From contig CAVXVR010000006.1 in assembly GCA_963765285.1 (NCBI GenBank), forward strand, positions 124,001 through 188,000: DNA of 64,000 nt, given 5' to 3'. The first letter of the stretch is position 1, and the number at the start of each line of letters is the position of its first letter. Made by a program: the position numbers and the translations under genes. Under the pieces are notes generated by a model that was not told the DNA's origin, ran no database searches, and saw only the letters and a list, made by a program, of their open reading frames with translations. This stretch comes from CAVWZH01 sp963765285. Its GTDB lineage: Bacteria > Acidobacteriota > Terriglobia > Terriglobales > Acidobacteriaceae. Positions 34,130-43,147 of this stretch are shown piece by piece.

Positions 34130-35197
34130 GCGTTCAATATGGCGCAATCAGTTGGAACCGCCAGAAGAAAGTGTACGACCTGACGCTCGTTTCCTTGCTC
34201 GTACTCTACCTCGCCGTCTTTGTCGGTGTCGGGGCTTGGCGAAACCCTAGCGCCACCGCAGAGACACTACTGATTCGCGCGTTTGGAACCGCTGCATTCT
34301 TGCTGCTGAACGTTGTGCTCTGTATTGGACCGTTGGCGAGACTAGACCGGCGATTCCTTCCGCTGCTTTATAACCGTCGGCACCTGGGTGTCACGACGTT
34401 TCTGCTGGGCTTGGCGCATGGAGGCTTCGCGCTGTTTCAGTTTCATGCGCTGGGGAATGCGAATCCTCTTGTCAGTCTGTTCATCAGCAATCCGCGATAC
34501 GGCAGTGTCGCCGATTTCCCCTTTCAGGCCCTTGGCTTCTTTGCATTGATCATCCTGTTCTTGATGGCTGCCACAAGCCACGACTTCTGGTTGCGGAATC
34601 TCTCCGCACCCGTGTGGAAGCGGCTGCACATGCTGGTGTATGTGGCGTATGCGTTGCTGGTCGCGCACGTGACTCTGGGGGCGTTGCAGACAGAGACGAG
34701 TCCCGTTGCTGGCGGCTGTCCTTATCGTGGGAGTCGCTGCGGTACTTTCGCTTCATCTCGCGGCGGCGTTTCGTGAGAAGCGGGTGGACCGGGCGAGACA
34801 TCAAGCGGTCGAGGAAGGTTTCGTCGAGGTCTGCAAAGTGGATCGCATACCCGAGAAGTGCGCGACCATCATATCTCTCTCCGGAGAGCGCGTTGCGGTT
34901 TTTCGGTACGACGGCAAAGTCTCTGCGATCTCAAATGCTTGCCAACATCAGAACGGACCGCTAGGGGAAGGACGCATCATCGATGGCTGCGTTACGTGCC
35001 CATGGCATGGCTACCAGTATCAGCCAGAGTCTGGAGCGGCTCCGCCGCCATTCAAGGAAAAGATCCCGACCTTCCGCGTCAAGATTGTTAAAGGATCCGT
35101 TTTCGTGCATCCGCGTCCCAACCCACCGGGAACCCGTGTAGAGCCTGCCAAAATTGAATCTTCGCAGGCTAAAGGCAGGGAGGCGCAACCGCGATGA
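34126..35197 (+). CDS. ferric-reductase-like b-type cytochrome fused to Rieske domain, frameshifted
   Basis: The N-terminal 200 residues form a six-helix ferric-reductase/YedZ-like membrane domain with candidate haem histidines in RRHLGVTTFLLGLAHGGF and WKRLHMLVYVAYALLVAHVT. The frame breaks at about 34702-34704 (one base too many in CCC). In the next frame the last helix continues (LLAAVLIVGVAAVLSLHL). A Rieske [2Fe-2S] domain follows, with ligands in SNACQHQNGPLG and TCPWHGYQY. Corrected length is about 356 residues. The protein could pass electrons across the membrane between a quinone and a periplasmic partner. Fourth gene of the overlapping cluster. Confidence 0.72.
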
Positions 35198-35988
35198 ACG
35201 ACTTCTACGTGGGTTATCTCCCGAAGGCGCCCCCAACGCTGGCTCGTTTTGTGCGAAGGGTCATTCTTGCGCTTGGCCTGCTTGCGGTGACCGCGGCTCT
35301 GGTGTTGGTTGCTGGACAAATGCCGTTTGCTGATTCCGCGTTCGAATACGGGAAGCTGCGCAGTTTTGAGGGAGTTATCGTGACACGGCCTTTCCCAACG
35401 TTGCTAGTCGCGCGTCCGGGACAAACGGGACAAGAAGACAAATATTCGCGTTATCTGCTGGTCGCGCCAGGAAAACATGGGGCCGACGAACTCGTGGCCA
35501 GCTTCGATGGCAAACAGGTCCGTCTACAGGGCCAACTGATTTATCGTGAGGGCGGAACAATGGTGGAAATAACACCCAGCTCCATCGCTGTGACCGATAC
35601 CTCGCCCGCAATTCAAGAGACGACTCGCGACCTGGGAACCGTGACGGTCACCGGCGAAATCGTAGACAGCAAGTGCTACCTGGGAGTGATGAATCCCGGT
35701 CAAGGGAAGGTTCACCGTGACTGCGCGGCGCGCTGTCTGAGCGGAGGGATTCCGCCCATCTTTGTCACGACTGACGGGCGGGAACAGTTCCTGCTGGTCG
35801 GTCTTGAGGGACGTGCTCTCGAACGCGACACGCTGCGCGAATTCATTGCGGAACCGATTACGATTCGCGGGGATCTCTTGCAACTGGGAGACAGTCGCCT
35901 GCTCAAGATTGATGCGCGAACGTTGCATCATTCCTCAGACAGAATCGAGGCGGCGGTAGTGTCAGAAACCCCAAAACACAGAAGGTAA
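35194..35988 (+). CDS. membrane-anchored protein with Cys-rich motif, redox module partner
   Basis: This 264-residue protein has one N-terminal membrane span (about 24-45) and an extracytoplasmic part. A first beta-rich domain (about 55-140) is followed by a second one with the striking motif VDSKCYLGVMNPGQGKVHRD then CAARCLSGGIPP, giving three cysteines and a histidine that could bind a metal or form disulphides. The start overlaps the stop of the cytochrome/Rieske gene (ATGA). I do not know a family name. Its place suggests a periplasmic electron-transfer or assembly partner. Confidence 0.65.
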   Translation: MNDFYVGYLPKAPPTLARFVRRVILALGLLAVTAALVLVAGQMPFADSAFEYGKLRSFEGVIVTRPFPTLLVARPGQTGQEDKYSRYLLVAPGKHGADELVASFDGKQVRLQGQLIYREGGTMVEITPSSIAVTDTSPAIQETTRDLGTVTVTGEIVDSKCYLGVMNPGQGKVHRDCAARCLSGGIPPIFVTTDGREQFLLVGLEGRALERDTLREFIAEPITIRGDLLQLGDSRLLKIDARTLHHSSDRIEAAVVSETPKHRR

Positions 35989-36009
35989 CTGGAATGCTAG
36001 CGCATTCCA

Positions 36010-36823
36010 TCAAGCCCGCAGGAAGCGGGCATGCACGCGAGGGTGAAGAGCCTCAAGATCCATCAGCGTCAGGAAATCAATCGTCTTGAATTCGCGAATC
36101 GATCGCAGGCGGACCACAGATCTTCGCTCCCACCGCGAGGTACGCACGTAGCAATTTCGGAATCTTGTCACTGGCATTCTCTGGTGCCATCAGGGGCATT
36201 GCGAAGGCTGGCTGGGGAACGGTACGTAGCTGGGGCTCCACCAAGTACTCCCGCATCGCTTCATAGACCGCTGTACCATGAGCCGGGTCTTGCGAAGTCA
36301 GCGAAGAACAACCGATCAGATACCGACCGCCATGGTGAATAGCATATTGCGCGATTCCGCGCCACAGCAGGTAGAGCACCTCGGACGAGCGATGATCGCG
36401 GTGCACACAGGCGCGTCCCAGTTCGATCACGGAATCGCCTAGGCGCTTGTAGGGTGTGAAGTCGAATTCACGTTCGCTGTAGTAACCAACATTGGCGGAA
36501 GCCACCACGCCGGTCTGTAGCCTGTAGGTCCCAACGATCTTGCCTGAGCCTGGATGTTCGACGATGAGGTGGTCACAGACCGCGTCGAAGTGGTCGGTGT
36601 CGTAGCCGGTCGCGTGGGCCGCATCGAGGCCTTCATTTAATTCCAGGTTGAAGACGAGAAACCGCAAGCGGAACGCCGCCAGTCGGTCTGCCTCCGACGA
36701 CGCGAGTCGTACGCGGTAAGAGCCCTGGACTTCTATCAGCCCGCTCGTCTCCGCGTTGTGATCGTTATCGCAGCGAGCGAATGGCGAAGAAGCGGTCAGG
36801 GTTCGTAAGCCAGTCGCGTTCAT
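36010..36823 (-). CDS. GNAT-fold N-acyltransferase (OlsB/hemolysin-like), frameshifted near the end
   Basis: This acyltransferase resembles OlsB-type and N-acyl-amino-acid synthases that use acyl-ACP. Hallmarks are FRLRFLVFNLELNEG, YDTDHFDAVCDHLIV, IELGRACVHRDHR and KLLRAYLAVGAKICGPPAID. The frame meets an early stop at 36077, but with one A removed at 36097-36098 it continues AIDREFKTIDFLTLMDLEAL, the normal C-terminus of the family, to a stop at 36010. The ATG at 36823 has GGGAGG six bases upstream; a longer frame opens at 36910. Products may be acylated amino acid lipids. It converges on the redox cluster. Confidence 0.75.
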
Positions 36824-37039
36824 GATGATCCTCCCAGCAACTCTTCCCGCAGCGAAGGCCGCCAGGTGCCTGCTTGGCAAGTCCACCAACTTCAAGACGC
36901 CATTCCCCATGCGATGCGCGGTGACCGGGAAGGTGACAGTAATTCCTTGCCTTTCTTGTTCATGTCACTTCTGACGCCTTGGCGAGTCTGATGGCTGTGT
37001 AGGGATTTCAAGAAACGGAAAACACGAGGGGATTTGTAA

Positions 37040-37489
37040 ATGAAGAGTCTGTTTTCTGCTTTCCTGCTGCTCATGGCGTTGTCGACGGTTGCATCCGCCA
37101 AAGAACTGCAGAATTTGGATCACAACGGAGTTGCCATCCAGGGCTACGATCCTGTGGCCTTTTTTACCGACAATCGGCCGGTCAAGGGCAGCGCGCGATT
37201 CCAGTCTGAATATCGTGGAGCGAAGTACTACTTCGCATCCTCGGAACACAAAGCCACCTTTGACAGAGAGCCGGCGAAGTACGAGCCGCAGTTCGGCGGC
37301 TACTGCGCATACGGCGTGACCCATAGCACACGGGCCCCGATCAAGATCGAGGCGTGGCAGGTCGTAAATGGACGGCTACTGATGCAATACGACCTTGATG
37401 TTAAGAACAAGTTCAACCAGGACCAGCAAGGCATGCTGAAGGAGGCTGACGAGAATTGGCCTGGCCTCGTCGAAAAGTACGGCAAGTAG
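37040..37489 (+). CDS. secreted YHS domain protein
   Basis: This 149-residue protein has a signal peptide (MKSLFSAFLLLMALSTVASA) and a YHS-like domain: IQGYDPVAFFTDNRPVKGSA, YYFASSEHKATFDREPAKYEPQ and FGGYCAYGVTHS. YHS domains are linked with copper or other metal binding, but the cysteine and histidine set here (HK, CAY, TH) is the secreted 'YHS-like' type whose ligand is unproved. GAGGGG lies eight bases before the ATG. It opens a plus-strand gene run (DoxX, DinB). Confidence 0.8.
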   Translation: MKSLFSAFLLLMALSTVASAKELQNLDHNGVAIQGYDPVAFFTDNRPVKGSARFQSEYRGAKYYFASSEHKATFDREPAKYEPQFGGYCAYGVTHSTRAPIKIEAWQVVNGRLLMQYDLDVKNKFNQDQQGMLKEADENWPGLVEKYGK

Positions 37490-37500
37490 AGGAGCGCATC

Positions 37501-37971
37501 ATGAGCACCCAAGTTATCTCAACCGTGAGTCGGCCGATGACCACCCCAGTCTTGATCTTCAGTTGGGCTTGCCGAATTGTCGCAGCGATCATTTTGTTGC
37601 AGACGCTCTTCTTCAAGTTCACGGCGGCGCCAGAGTCGATCTACATCTTCACCAAACTTGGCGTCTTCATCCACACGTACGTGCCGCTTGCGTCAATCAG
37701 TGGTGTCGAGGTATCAGGACGCATCGGTTCGGGAATCATGGAATTGATCGCCGCCGTGCTGTTGCTGACACCGCGTTTCGTCTGGGCCGGAGCTGTTCTG
37801 GCGATGGCGGCTACGGGCGGGGCTATCGTCAGCCACCTGACCTTCCTGGGCATCGAGGTACAGGGGGACAAGGGACTTCTGTTCTTCCTCGCCATCACAG
37901 TGTTTGTGACGAGCGGCATGGCTCTGTTCTTGCACCGCATGCAAATTCCGGTGTTGGGGAAGAGGTTCTGA
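37501..37971 (+). CDS. DoxX-like membrane protein
   Basis: This 156-residue, four-helix membrane protein resembles the DoxX family: helices at about 18-38, 60-82, 85-108 and 120-142, with the motif GRIGSGIMELIAAVLLLTP. DoxX proteins take part in quinone-linked or thiosulfate oxidation in some microbes, but most bacterial members are uncharacterised. It starts 12 bases after the YHS gene and ends one base before the DinB-like gene, so the three are cotranscribed. Confidence 0.78.
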   Translation: MSTQVISTVSRPMTTPVLIFSWACRIVAAIILLQTLFFKFTAAPESIYIFTKLGVFIHTYVPLASISGVEVSGRIGSGIMELIAAVLLLTPRFVWAGAVLAMAATGGAIVSHLTFLGIEVQGDKGLLFFLAITVFVTSGMALFLHRMQIPVLGKRF

Positions 37972-37972
37972 G

Positions 37973-38503
37973 ATGCTCACTCGGTCATTGAATACTGCGG
38001 CTAAAGATGTCCTGCAACAGGGCTGCATCTTTTTGGAGCACATTGACGACGAAACGTACGCTAGCCCGCTTGAAGGAGAGTTCTCGGCGTCTTTGGGCGC
38101 TCACTACCGGCACGTGCTCGATCACTTTCTCTGCTTAGCGGAAGGAATTCGGACTGGCCAGGTCAACTACGATCAGCGGCGTCGGAACCCGCAACTGGAG
38201 AGTTCGGTGATGTGCGCGCGTCTCGTAACCGAAGGTCTGATCGACGAATTCGGAGGCCTTTCTAGCGAAATTCTTCAAAGGGAGTGCGTTGTGACGTACA
38301 GCGTGGGTTATGGCGAAACTGAGGCAGAAGCGGTGAGGTCGAACCTGGCTCGGGAAGTGATGTTCTGCGTCGGACACGCCATCCACCACTATGCCATTCT
38401 CAGAATTCTCTGTGCCGGAGTCGGACTGAAGCTCCCGCACGAATTTGGCGTTGCTCCCTCTACATTGAAGCATCTGGAAACAGAAACGGCGGGACGAGCG
38501 TAG
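37973..38503 (+). CDS. DinB-like four-helix-bundle protein
   Basis: This 176-residue protein matches the DinB/YfiT four-helix bundle. The three metal-binding histidines are plausibly in GAHYRHVLDHFLCLAEG and CVGHAIHHYAIL. Members include thiol-dependent (bacillithiol/mycothiol) transferases and many of unknown role. Two or three cysteines are not in conserved positions. It is the third gene of the YHS-DoxX-DinB run, with only one base between it and DoxX. Confidence 0.75.
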   Translation: MLTRSLNTAAKDVLQQGCIFLEHIDDETYASPLEGEFSASLGAHYRHVLDHFLCLAEGIRTGQVNYDQRRRNPQLESSVMCARLVTEGLIDEFGGLSSEILQRECVVTYSVGYGETEAEAVRSNLAREVMFCVGHAIHHYAILRILCAGVGLKLPHEFGVAPSTLKHLETETAGRA

Positions 38504-38509
38504 CCGACC

Positions 38510-39155
38510 ATGCTTTCCTCTCATTCACTTCCGGAGACGCAGGCGGCCCTGGCGCTCTCCATTTTTCTCGCGACCTTCATTTACGAAGATGGCGCGACCG
38601 CTGCTGGCGGCGACCCTGTCTGCCAGCGGGAGGTTGGACCCGGGCATCGGACTTCTGGTCACGTTCCTCGGAGTCTGGCTGGGAGACTTGGGGTTGTATG
38701 GTCTGGGCTCTAGCCTTGGGCGACGTACTACTCAATCGCGCTGGCTGCAGAAATACCTAAAGGCCGAGTCGCTTGCCAAAGCTGAAAGCTGGTTTGCACG
38801 GCGCGGATCGCTGGCATTGATGATGAGCCGCGCGATTCCCGGAAGCCGCCTGCCGCTTTATGTGGCCGCCGGCGCGCTACGGCTTCCGGTTCGACTATTT
38901 GCCAAGACTACGGCGGCCTGTTCGGCTGTCTGGGTCTCCGCGATTTTTGCCATCTGGCGAATCGTGCCCAAAATATTTTCCGGCAATCAGAAATTGCTCC
39001 CCTGGTTACTGACCGCCTCAGTGCTGTTTGCTCCGTGGCTGTTGAGTAAGGGCGCCGGATCGCTTGGCGGATGGTTTCGGAAGCGTGAAAGTCTTCGAGA
39101 CTGTCGAGCAGTGAGCTTTGGACCGCGCATTCCAACCGGTATGCGCAGCGACTAG
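38510..39155 (+). CDS. DedA/VTT-domain membrane protein, frameshifted
   Basis: This is a DedA-like membrane protein; the family has roles in lipid scrambling and envelope homeostasis. The N-terminus (ALALSIFLATFIYEDGAT) gives the family's conserved acidic E-D segment. The frame then shifts near 38600, where one G is extra, and continues LLAATLSASGRLDPGIGLLV, FLGVWLGDLGLYGLG and the conserved MMSRAIPGSRLPLYVAAGAL. Corrected length is about 214 residues. It follows the DinB-like gene by six bases. Confidence 0.72.
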
Positions 39156-39167
39156 AAGGAGGAATCC

Positions 39168-39479
39168 ATGGTAACGGTCAGCGTGTTGTATCCGAATCGA
39201 GAAGGCACGAAGTTCGACATGGCGTATTACCTTAATCACCACATCCCAATGGTTCGTCAACTGCTGGGGTCGGCCTTGAAGGGAGTATCGGTCGAGCAGG
39301 GGATTTCGGGCGAGGAGCCGGGATCGCCTGCTCCGTATGTCACAACGTGTCATCTTCGGTTTGATTCAGTTCAAGCCTATCAAACGGCCTTCGGCCCACA
39401 CGGGCAGGAGATCGTGGAAGACATCCCGAAGTACACGAACTCCCGGCCTCTGATTCAGATCGGGGAAGGCAAGCTCTAG
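39168..39479 (+). CDS. EthD family protein
   Basis: This 103-residue ferredoxin-like alpha+beta protein belongs to the EthD family: VSVLYPNREGTKFDMAYYLN, HHIPMVRQLLGSALKGVSVE and HLRFDSVQAYQTAFGPHGQE. EthD is needed for ethyl tert-butyl ether breakdown in Rhodococcus; most members have no known substrate. GAAGGAGG lies seven bases before the ATG. It is 12 bases from the DedA gene and probably cotranscribed. Confidence 0.82.
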   Translation: MVTVSVLYPNREGTKFDMAYYLNHHIPMVRQLLGSALKGVSVEQGISGEEPGSPAPYVTTCHLRFDSVQAYQTAFGPHGQEIVEDIPKYTNSRPLIQIGEGKL

Positions 39480-39545
39480 CATGGCTACAGTCGGCGGATG
39501 GTTTCGGAAGCGCCAGAGTGCTCCTTACCCAGAAGCGGTGGTCTT

Positions 39546-40328
39546 ATGTGTACTTTGACCGTCATCACCCGTAACGACATCTACCTCATGGCGATGAACC
39601 GTGACGAGAAGATCGCACGAGGTCCGGGGCTTCCTCCGGAGATCCATGCGCTCGAGGATGCCACGGCCATGTATCCCACTGACGGCGAAGGTGGCACATG
39701 GTTTGCCGCCAACGAATACGGAATCACGCTCGCGCTGCTGAATTGGAATGACGTCGATGCGTACAGCATAGATGCCAAGACACGGAGCAGAGGACGAGTG
39801 ATTCCGGCTCTGATTGATTCGCGATCGCTATCGGACTTGCATAAAGTGTTTGGCGTTTCGAACTTCGTAGGAATGATGCCGTTTCGGCTCGTCGGGGTAT
39901 TTCCGGCGGAACAGGAGATTTGGGAGTGGGGTTGGGATTCGGCTCAGCTTGAGTGCCAGGTCCACGAGTGGGAATTACGGCACTGGTTTTCCTCAAGCCT
40001 CTCGGACGAGCGAGCCGAAAGCCTGCGTGGGGCAGCATGTCGCAGGGCACGCAATGAATCGGACGCTGGTTCCGTGCGCTGGCTGCGAAGACTTCAAGCT
40101 TCGCATGTAGGGGGACCGGGGCCATTCAGTCTCTGCGTCCACCGGGAGGATGTTCGGACTCTGAGCTATACCGAGGTTATGGTCCAGTCCGGAAGTGTAC
40201 GGATATGTCATTTCCTTGGCAGTCCTTGCACGATGAATCCCGCTGATTCAACGGAAATAGAAATTGAAAGAAAAAGACCTGCCCGCACGAATCTCATTGT
40301 GCGGGAGGTCGGCTGTTCAGCCGTTTGA
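39546..40328 (+). CDS. NRDE (TANGO2-like) protein
   Basis: This 260-residue protein starts MCTLTVITRNDIYLMAMNRD with the NRDE motif that names the family, and the cysteine at residue 2 is conserved as a possible N-terminal nucleophile after methionine removal. GGTWFAANEYGITLALLNW is also typical. TANGO2 proteins have been linked to haem trafficking; the bacterial role is unclear. The ATG at 39546 is chosen over one 16 codons earlier because the family begins MC. Confidence 0.8.
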   Translation: MCTLTVITRNDIYLMAMNRDEKIARGPGLPPEIHALEDATAMYPTDGEGGTWFAANEYGITLALLNWNDVDAYSIDAKTRSRGRVIPALIDSRSLSDLHKVFGVSNFVGMMPFRLVGVFPAEQEIWEWGWDSAQLECQVHEWELRHWFSSSLSDERAESLRGAACRRARNESDAGSVRWLRRLQASHVGGPGPFSLCVHREDVRTLSYTEVMVQSGSVRICHFLGSPCTMNPADSTEIEIERKRPARTNLIVREVGCSAV

Positions 40329-40331
40329 ATC

Positions 40332-41453
40332 ATGCCTCTCGCAATCGAACTCGACGCTGTTCAGCCACGCCGGCCGTTCACCAGCGCCTGGATTCGATGG
40401 CGACGCAACCTGGTCGGGCGTGTGAGGCGTTGGACTCGCTGGGAATTTTGGCCTCCTTACTTGTTTTATCCACCGGTGGTTGCGTACATCGTTTATCTCG
40501 GAATCAAGTTCCGAAGTTGGACGTTGTTTACCGCGGCCAACCCAGCGATTCCAGCCGGTGGATTCGTGGGCGAGTCCAAGCATCAGATCATGGACAAATT
40601 GAAAGATGCCGCTGCGTGGATGCCGTGTTCCACTCTTTTGTCCTGCAGCGCGCCCGCACTTCGGATTGTTGAGGCCGAGACATTCATGAGGCAGCATCAG
40701 CTGCAGTTCCCGGTCGTGTTAAAACCTGATGCTGGGCAGCGTGGGTCGGGAGTGTCGATCGTTCGATCATCGAGGAAGCTGCGCGAGTATCTGACACATG
40801 CGGCTTTCCCTGTCATCCTGCAGGAATATGTCCCCGGTGAGGAGTATGGGGTGTTCTATTACCGTTACCCCGGCGAGAAGCGCGGCAGGATTCTCTCGGT
40901 GACCGAGAAACGGATGCCCATCCTTCTCGGTGATGGAAGGCGAACGTTGGAAGAATTGATCCTCGCCGACGACCGCGCCGTATGTATGTCAGGCTTTTAT
41001 CTGCGCAAGAATGCAGAGCGGATTCACGACGTCCCGTCGGCCGGGGAAAAAGTTCAGTTGGTCGAAATTGGGACGCATTGCCGAGGGGCCATTTTTCTCG
41101 ACGGAGGCGATGCCATTACGCCCGCCCTGGAAGAAGTCATCGACCGGATCGCCCAAACCTTCGACGGTTTCTTCTTCGGGCGTTTTGACATTCGTGTTCC
41201 TTCGCGACAAGACTTCATGGCGGGCCGCAACATGAAGATCGTAGAACTCAACGGAGTGACTTCGGAGGCGACGCACATTTACGACCCCAAGCTCAGCCTC
41301 TTCGACGCTTACCGTGTGCTCTTCCAACAATGGCGGATCGCGTTTGAAATCGGCGACCTCAACCGCGTGCGAGGTATCAAGCCCGCGTCTCTGGGCGACC
41401 TGCTTGATGCGACTCGCGCCTATGGTCGTCTCGCGCAACGCCACCCAGAATAA
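40332..41453 (+). CDS. ATP-grasp protein, D-Ala-D-Ala-ligase-like
   Basis: This 373-residue protein has a poorly conserved N-terminus with a hydrophobic stretch (WEFWPPYLFYPPVVAYIVYL) and a C-terminal ATP-grasp fold: FPVVLKPDAGQRGSGVSIV for the ATP-binding lysine, VILQEYVPGEEYGVFYYRYP for the hinge and FGRFDIRVPSR...KIVELNGVTSEATHIYDP for the Mg-binding Asp/Glu/Asn. The substrate, an amino acid or other carboxylate, cannot be named. It begins three bases after the NRDE gene. Confidence 0.78.
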   Translation: MPLAIELDAVQPRRPFTSAWIRWRRNLVGRVRRWTRWEFWPPYLFYPPVVAYIVYLGIKFRSWTLFTAANPAIPAGGFVGESKHQIMDKLKDAAAWMPCSTLLSCSAPALRIVEAETFMRQHQLQFPVVLKPDAGQRGSGVSIVRSSRKLREYLTHAAFPVILQEYVPGEEYGVFYYRYPGEKRGRILSVTEKRMPILLGDGRRTLEELILADDRAVCMSGFYLRKNAERIHDVPSAGEKVQLVEIGTHCRGAIFLDGGDAITPALEEVIDRIAQTFDGFFFGRFDIRVPSRQDFMAGRNMKIVELNGVTSEATHIYDPKLSLFDAYRVLFQQWRIAFEIGDLNRVRGIKPASLGDLLDATRAYGRLAQRHPE

Positions 41454-41696
41454 CCTGGCCGCGCGGGGCTCGTCACGTAGGTTGGCCAGTTTGCATCTCG
41501 GCATCATACTGGCATGGCATCCTTGCGGGCCTCCCAGCGCCAACTTCCAGAAGACTGTTTCTGGATAACTTCAGGTTGGCCGACGACCCGCCAACTGACC
41601 GGTGGACCCGTGAATGGTGAGCCTTTACTCAGTATCTATCCCGGAGGTCCCACGCCCCCAAAAACACTTTTGGCTTTCTGTGCTATCGTGCGGGCC

Positions 41697-42167
41697 ATGA
41701 AAAGAGCCTTCCTATTGGTTGCTGTATTGTGCATGGCCTCGCCCTTCGCCGCTGCGCAAACGGCCTCACCAAAGCCTACAGTGCGCGAGCGGCAGATGAG
41801 CGCCGACGAGGCGGCCATCCGGCAGGTCTCGGAAGACTGGATCAGGTTCTACAACGCAGGGGACGCAGCGAAGGTCGCGGCTTTGTACACCGACGACGGC
41901 TACTATCTCTCGGCACATATCTTGGCGCACCGGAGGCAGGAGATCGAGGCTTATTGGGAACGCGGCATCAAGGCGGGCGGGCACATCGATTTCATCAAGC
42001 CGCTGACGCTCTACTACACCGGCGACCTCGCCTATTGTGCGGGCACCTACCAGGCGACCAACGCCGGCGTGACAGTCGATGGGCGCATTCTAATAGTCCT
42101 GAGGAAAGTGAACGGTAAGTGGCTGATGGCAGCGCATGAGACGGCAGTGCGCGACCAGCCGCTCTGA
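41697..42167 (+). CDS. secreted SnoaL-like (DUF4440) protein
   Basis: This 156-residue protein has a signal peptide (MKRAFLLVAVLCMASPFAAAQ) and an NTF2-like domain: AIRQVSEDWIRFYNAGDAAK, VAALYTDDGYYLSAHILAHR and GRILIVLRKVNGKWLMAAHE. It belongs to the same broad superfamily as the protein at 30157-30603 but is secreted. Function unknown. The frame opens far upstream at 41514, but only the ATG at 41697 exposes the signal peptide. Confidence 0.78.
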   Translation: MKRAFLLVAVLCMASPFAAAQTASPKPTVRERQMSADEAAIRQVSEDWIRFYNAGDAAKVAALYTDDGYYLSAHILAHRRQEIEAYWERGIKAGGHIDFIKPLTLYYTGDLAYCAGTYQATNAGVTVDGRILIVLRKVNGKWLMAAHETAVRDQPL

Positions 42168-42201
42168 GTCGGCATTTCCTTCTTGAGCATGGTCACATAC
42201 T

Positions 42202-42774
42202 TTAGGGATTGGGCGGCATTGCTCTTGCGCCGCTGACCTTGTTGCAACTCTCCTCCTCCCACATCGCCGGCTTGCCGTCCGCGCCAGTCACTTCGAGCGC
42301 GCTATCGTACGCTGCATCGCCTTTCCTCGTGAAGATATGCTTGACGGGCAGCTTCTCATCGCCAGCGATCATGTATCCCACATAGAGGAGCTTGTCGCCG
42401 TCCCATCCGGGCGAGGTGACCTCCACCCGTGAGCCGCCTACGTTCATGTCCCGGCGGACGTGGACCTTGGCGTTGGCGTCCCAGGTACTCGATCCGATTA
42501 GCGTTTCATTGCCCTTGACTGGCCCCTTCAACTGATCGATGTGGTAGATGAGCCAGGAGCCGCCTAGCGCCATGCGAAAGCTGAATCTATCGATGAACTT
42601 CACTCCAGGTCCCGTCGGCGAGGCGTGCTGTGTCCCCTCGCAGATCCAGTTCCCGACAAACCACTTCTCGAACGAGAGCTGTTCCGGCAGCTTCGGTGCC
42701 GCGGGCGCCGCGGGCTTGTCCTGGCCTAAAGCGAACAAAGCGAAGAACGCGAAAGTGAGGATGATCGTTTTCAT
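42202..42774 (-). CDS. secreted DUF1579-like protein
   Basis: This 190-residue protein has a signal peptide (MKTIILTFAFFALFALGQ) followed by a DUF1579-type beta-barrel: FEKWFVGNWICEGTQHASP, MALGGSWLIYHIDQLKGP and SSTWDANAKVHVRRDMNVGG. The family is widespread in soil bacteria and unassigned. The gene converges on the SnoaL-like gene at 41697. Confidence 0.68.
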   Translation of the reverse strand: MKTIILTFAFFALFALGQDKPAAPAAPKLPEQLSFEKWFVGNWICEGTQHASPTGPGVKFIDRFSFRMALGGSWLIYHIDQLKGPVKGNETLIGSSTWDANAKVHVRRDMNVGGSRVEVTSPGWDGDKLLYVGYMIAGDEKLPVKHIFTRKGDAAYDSALEVTGADGKPAMWEEESCNKVSGARAMPPNP

Positions 42775-42785
42775 AGTATTGGATC

Positions 42786-42887
42786 CTCGAAGGCAAAGGC
42801 CAGTACGTGCGGCATATCAAGGTGCGAAAAGCCTCCGACATCGACGAGGACGCGTTCAGGGTGCTCTTACGGCAAGCGGCGCGCTAA
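42786..42887 (+). pseudogene. C-terminal fragment of a DUF1801-type protein
   Basis: A plus-strand frame with no start reads LEGKGQYVRHIKVRKASDID, then EDAFRVLLRQAAR and a stop at 42885-42887. This resembles the last 33 residues of DUF1801 proteins. The rest of the gene is absent because the DUF1579 gene begins immediately upstream. The remainder of the 42775-43147 gap holds no recognisable gene. Confidence 0.4.
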
Positions 42888-43112
42888 CGCTAATCTGTCG
42901 TACCCGCGGCGCTCGCAGCCCGTCCTCAGGGTTGGATCACGGGCTAATCTTACCTAACCGATAAGGTGGAGTTGGCTGACAACACGTCCGGAATGTGAAC
43001 TCGGCTTGAGTTGCATGTACTTAAGCCCCTCTGCCCGCTTCTTGGCGCTACGCACATTTCAGACCTCAACGGTCAGGGCCGTCCTTGCAAGGGGGCGTAG
43101 GATTAAACGTCG

Positions 43113-43118
43113 TATAAT
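43113..43118 (+). promoter_or_regulatory. candidate -10 box (TATAAT)
   Basis: A perfect TATAAT lies 30 bases before the ATG of the DUF1801 gene. No good -35 box sits 16-18 bases upstream. Confidence 0.35.
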
Positions 43119-43147
43119 CTCGTGCGCGCAACTAGGGAGCAGAACAT

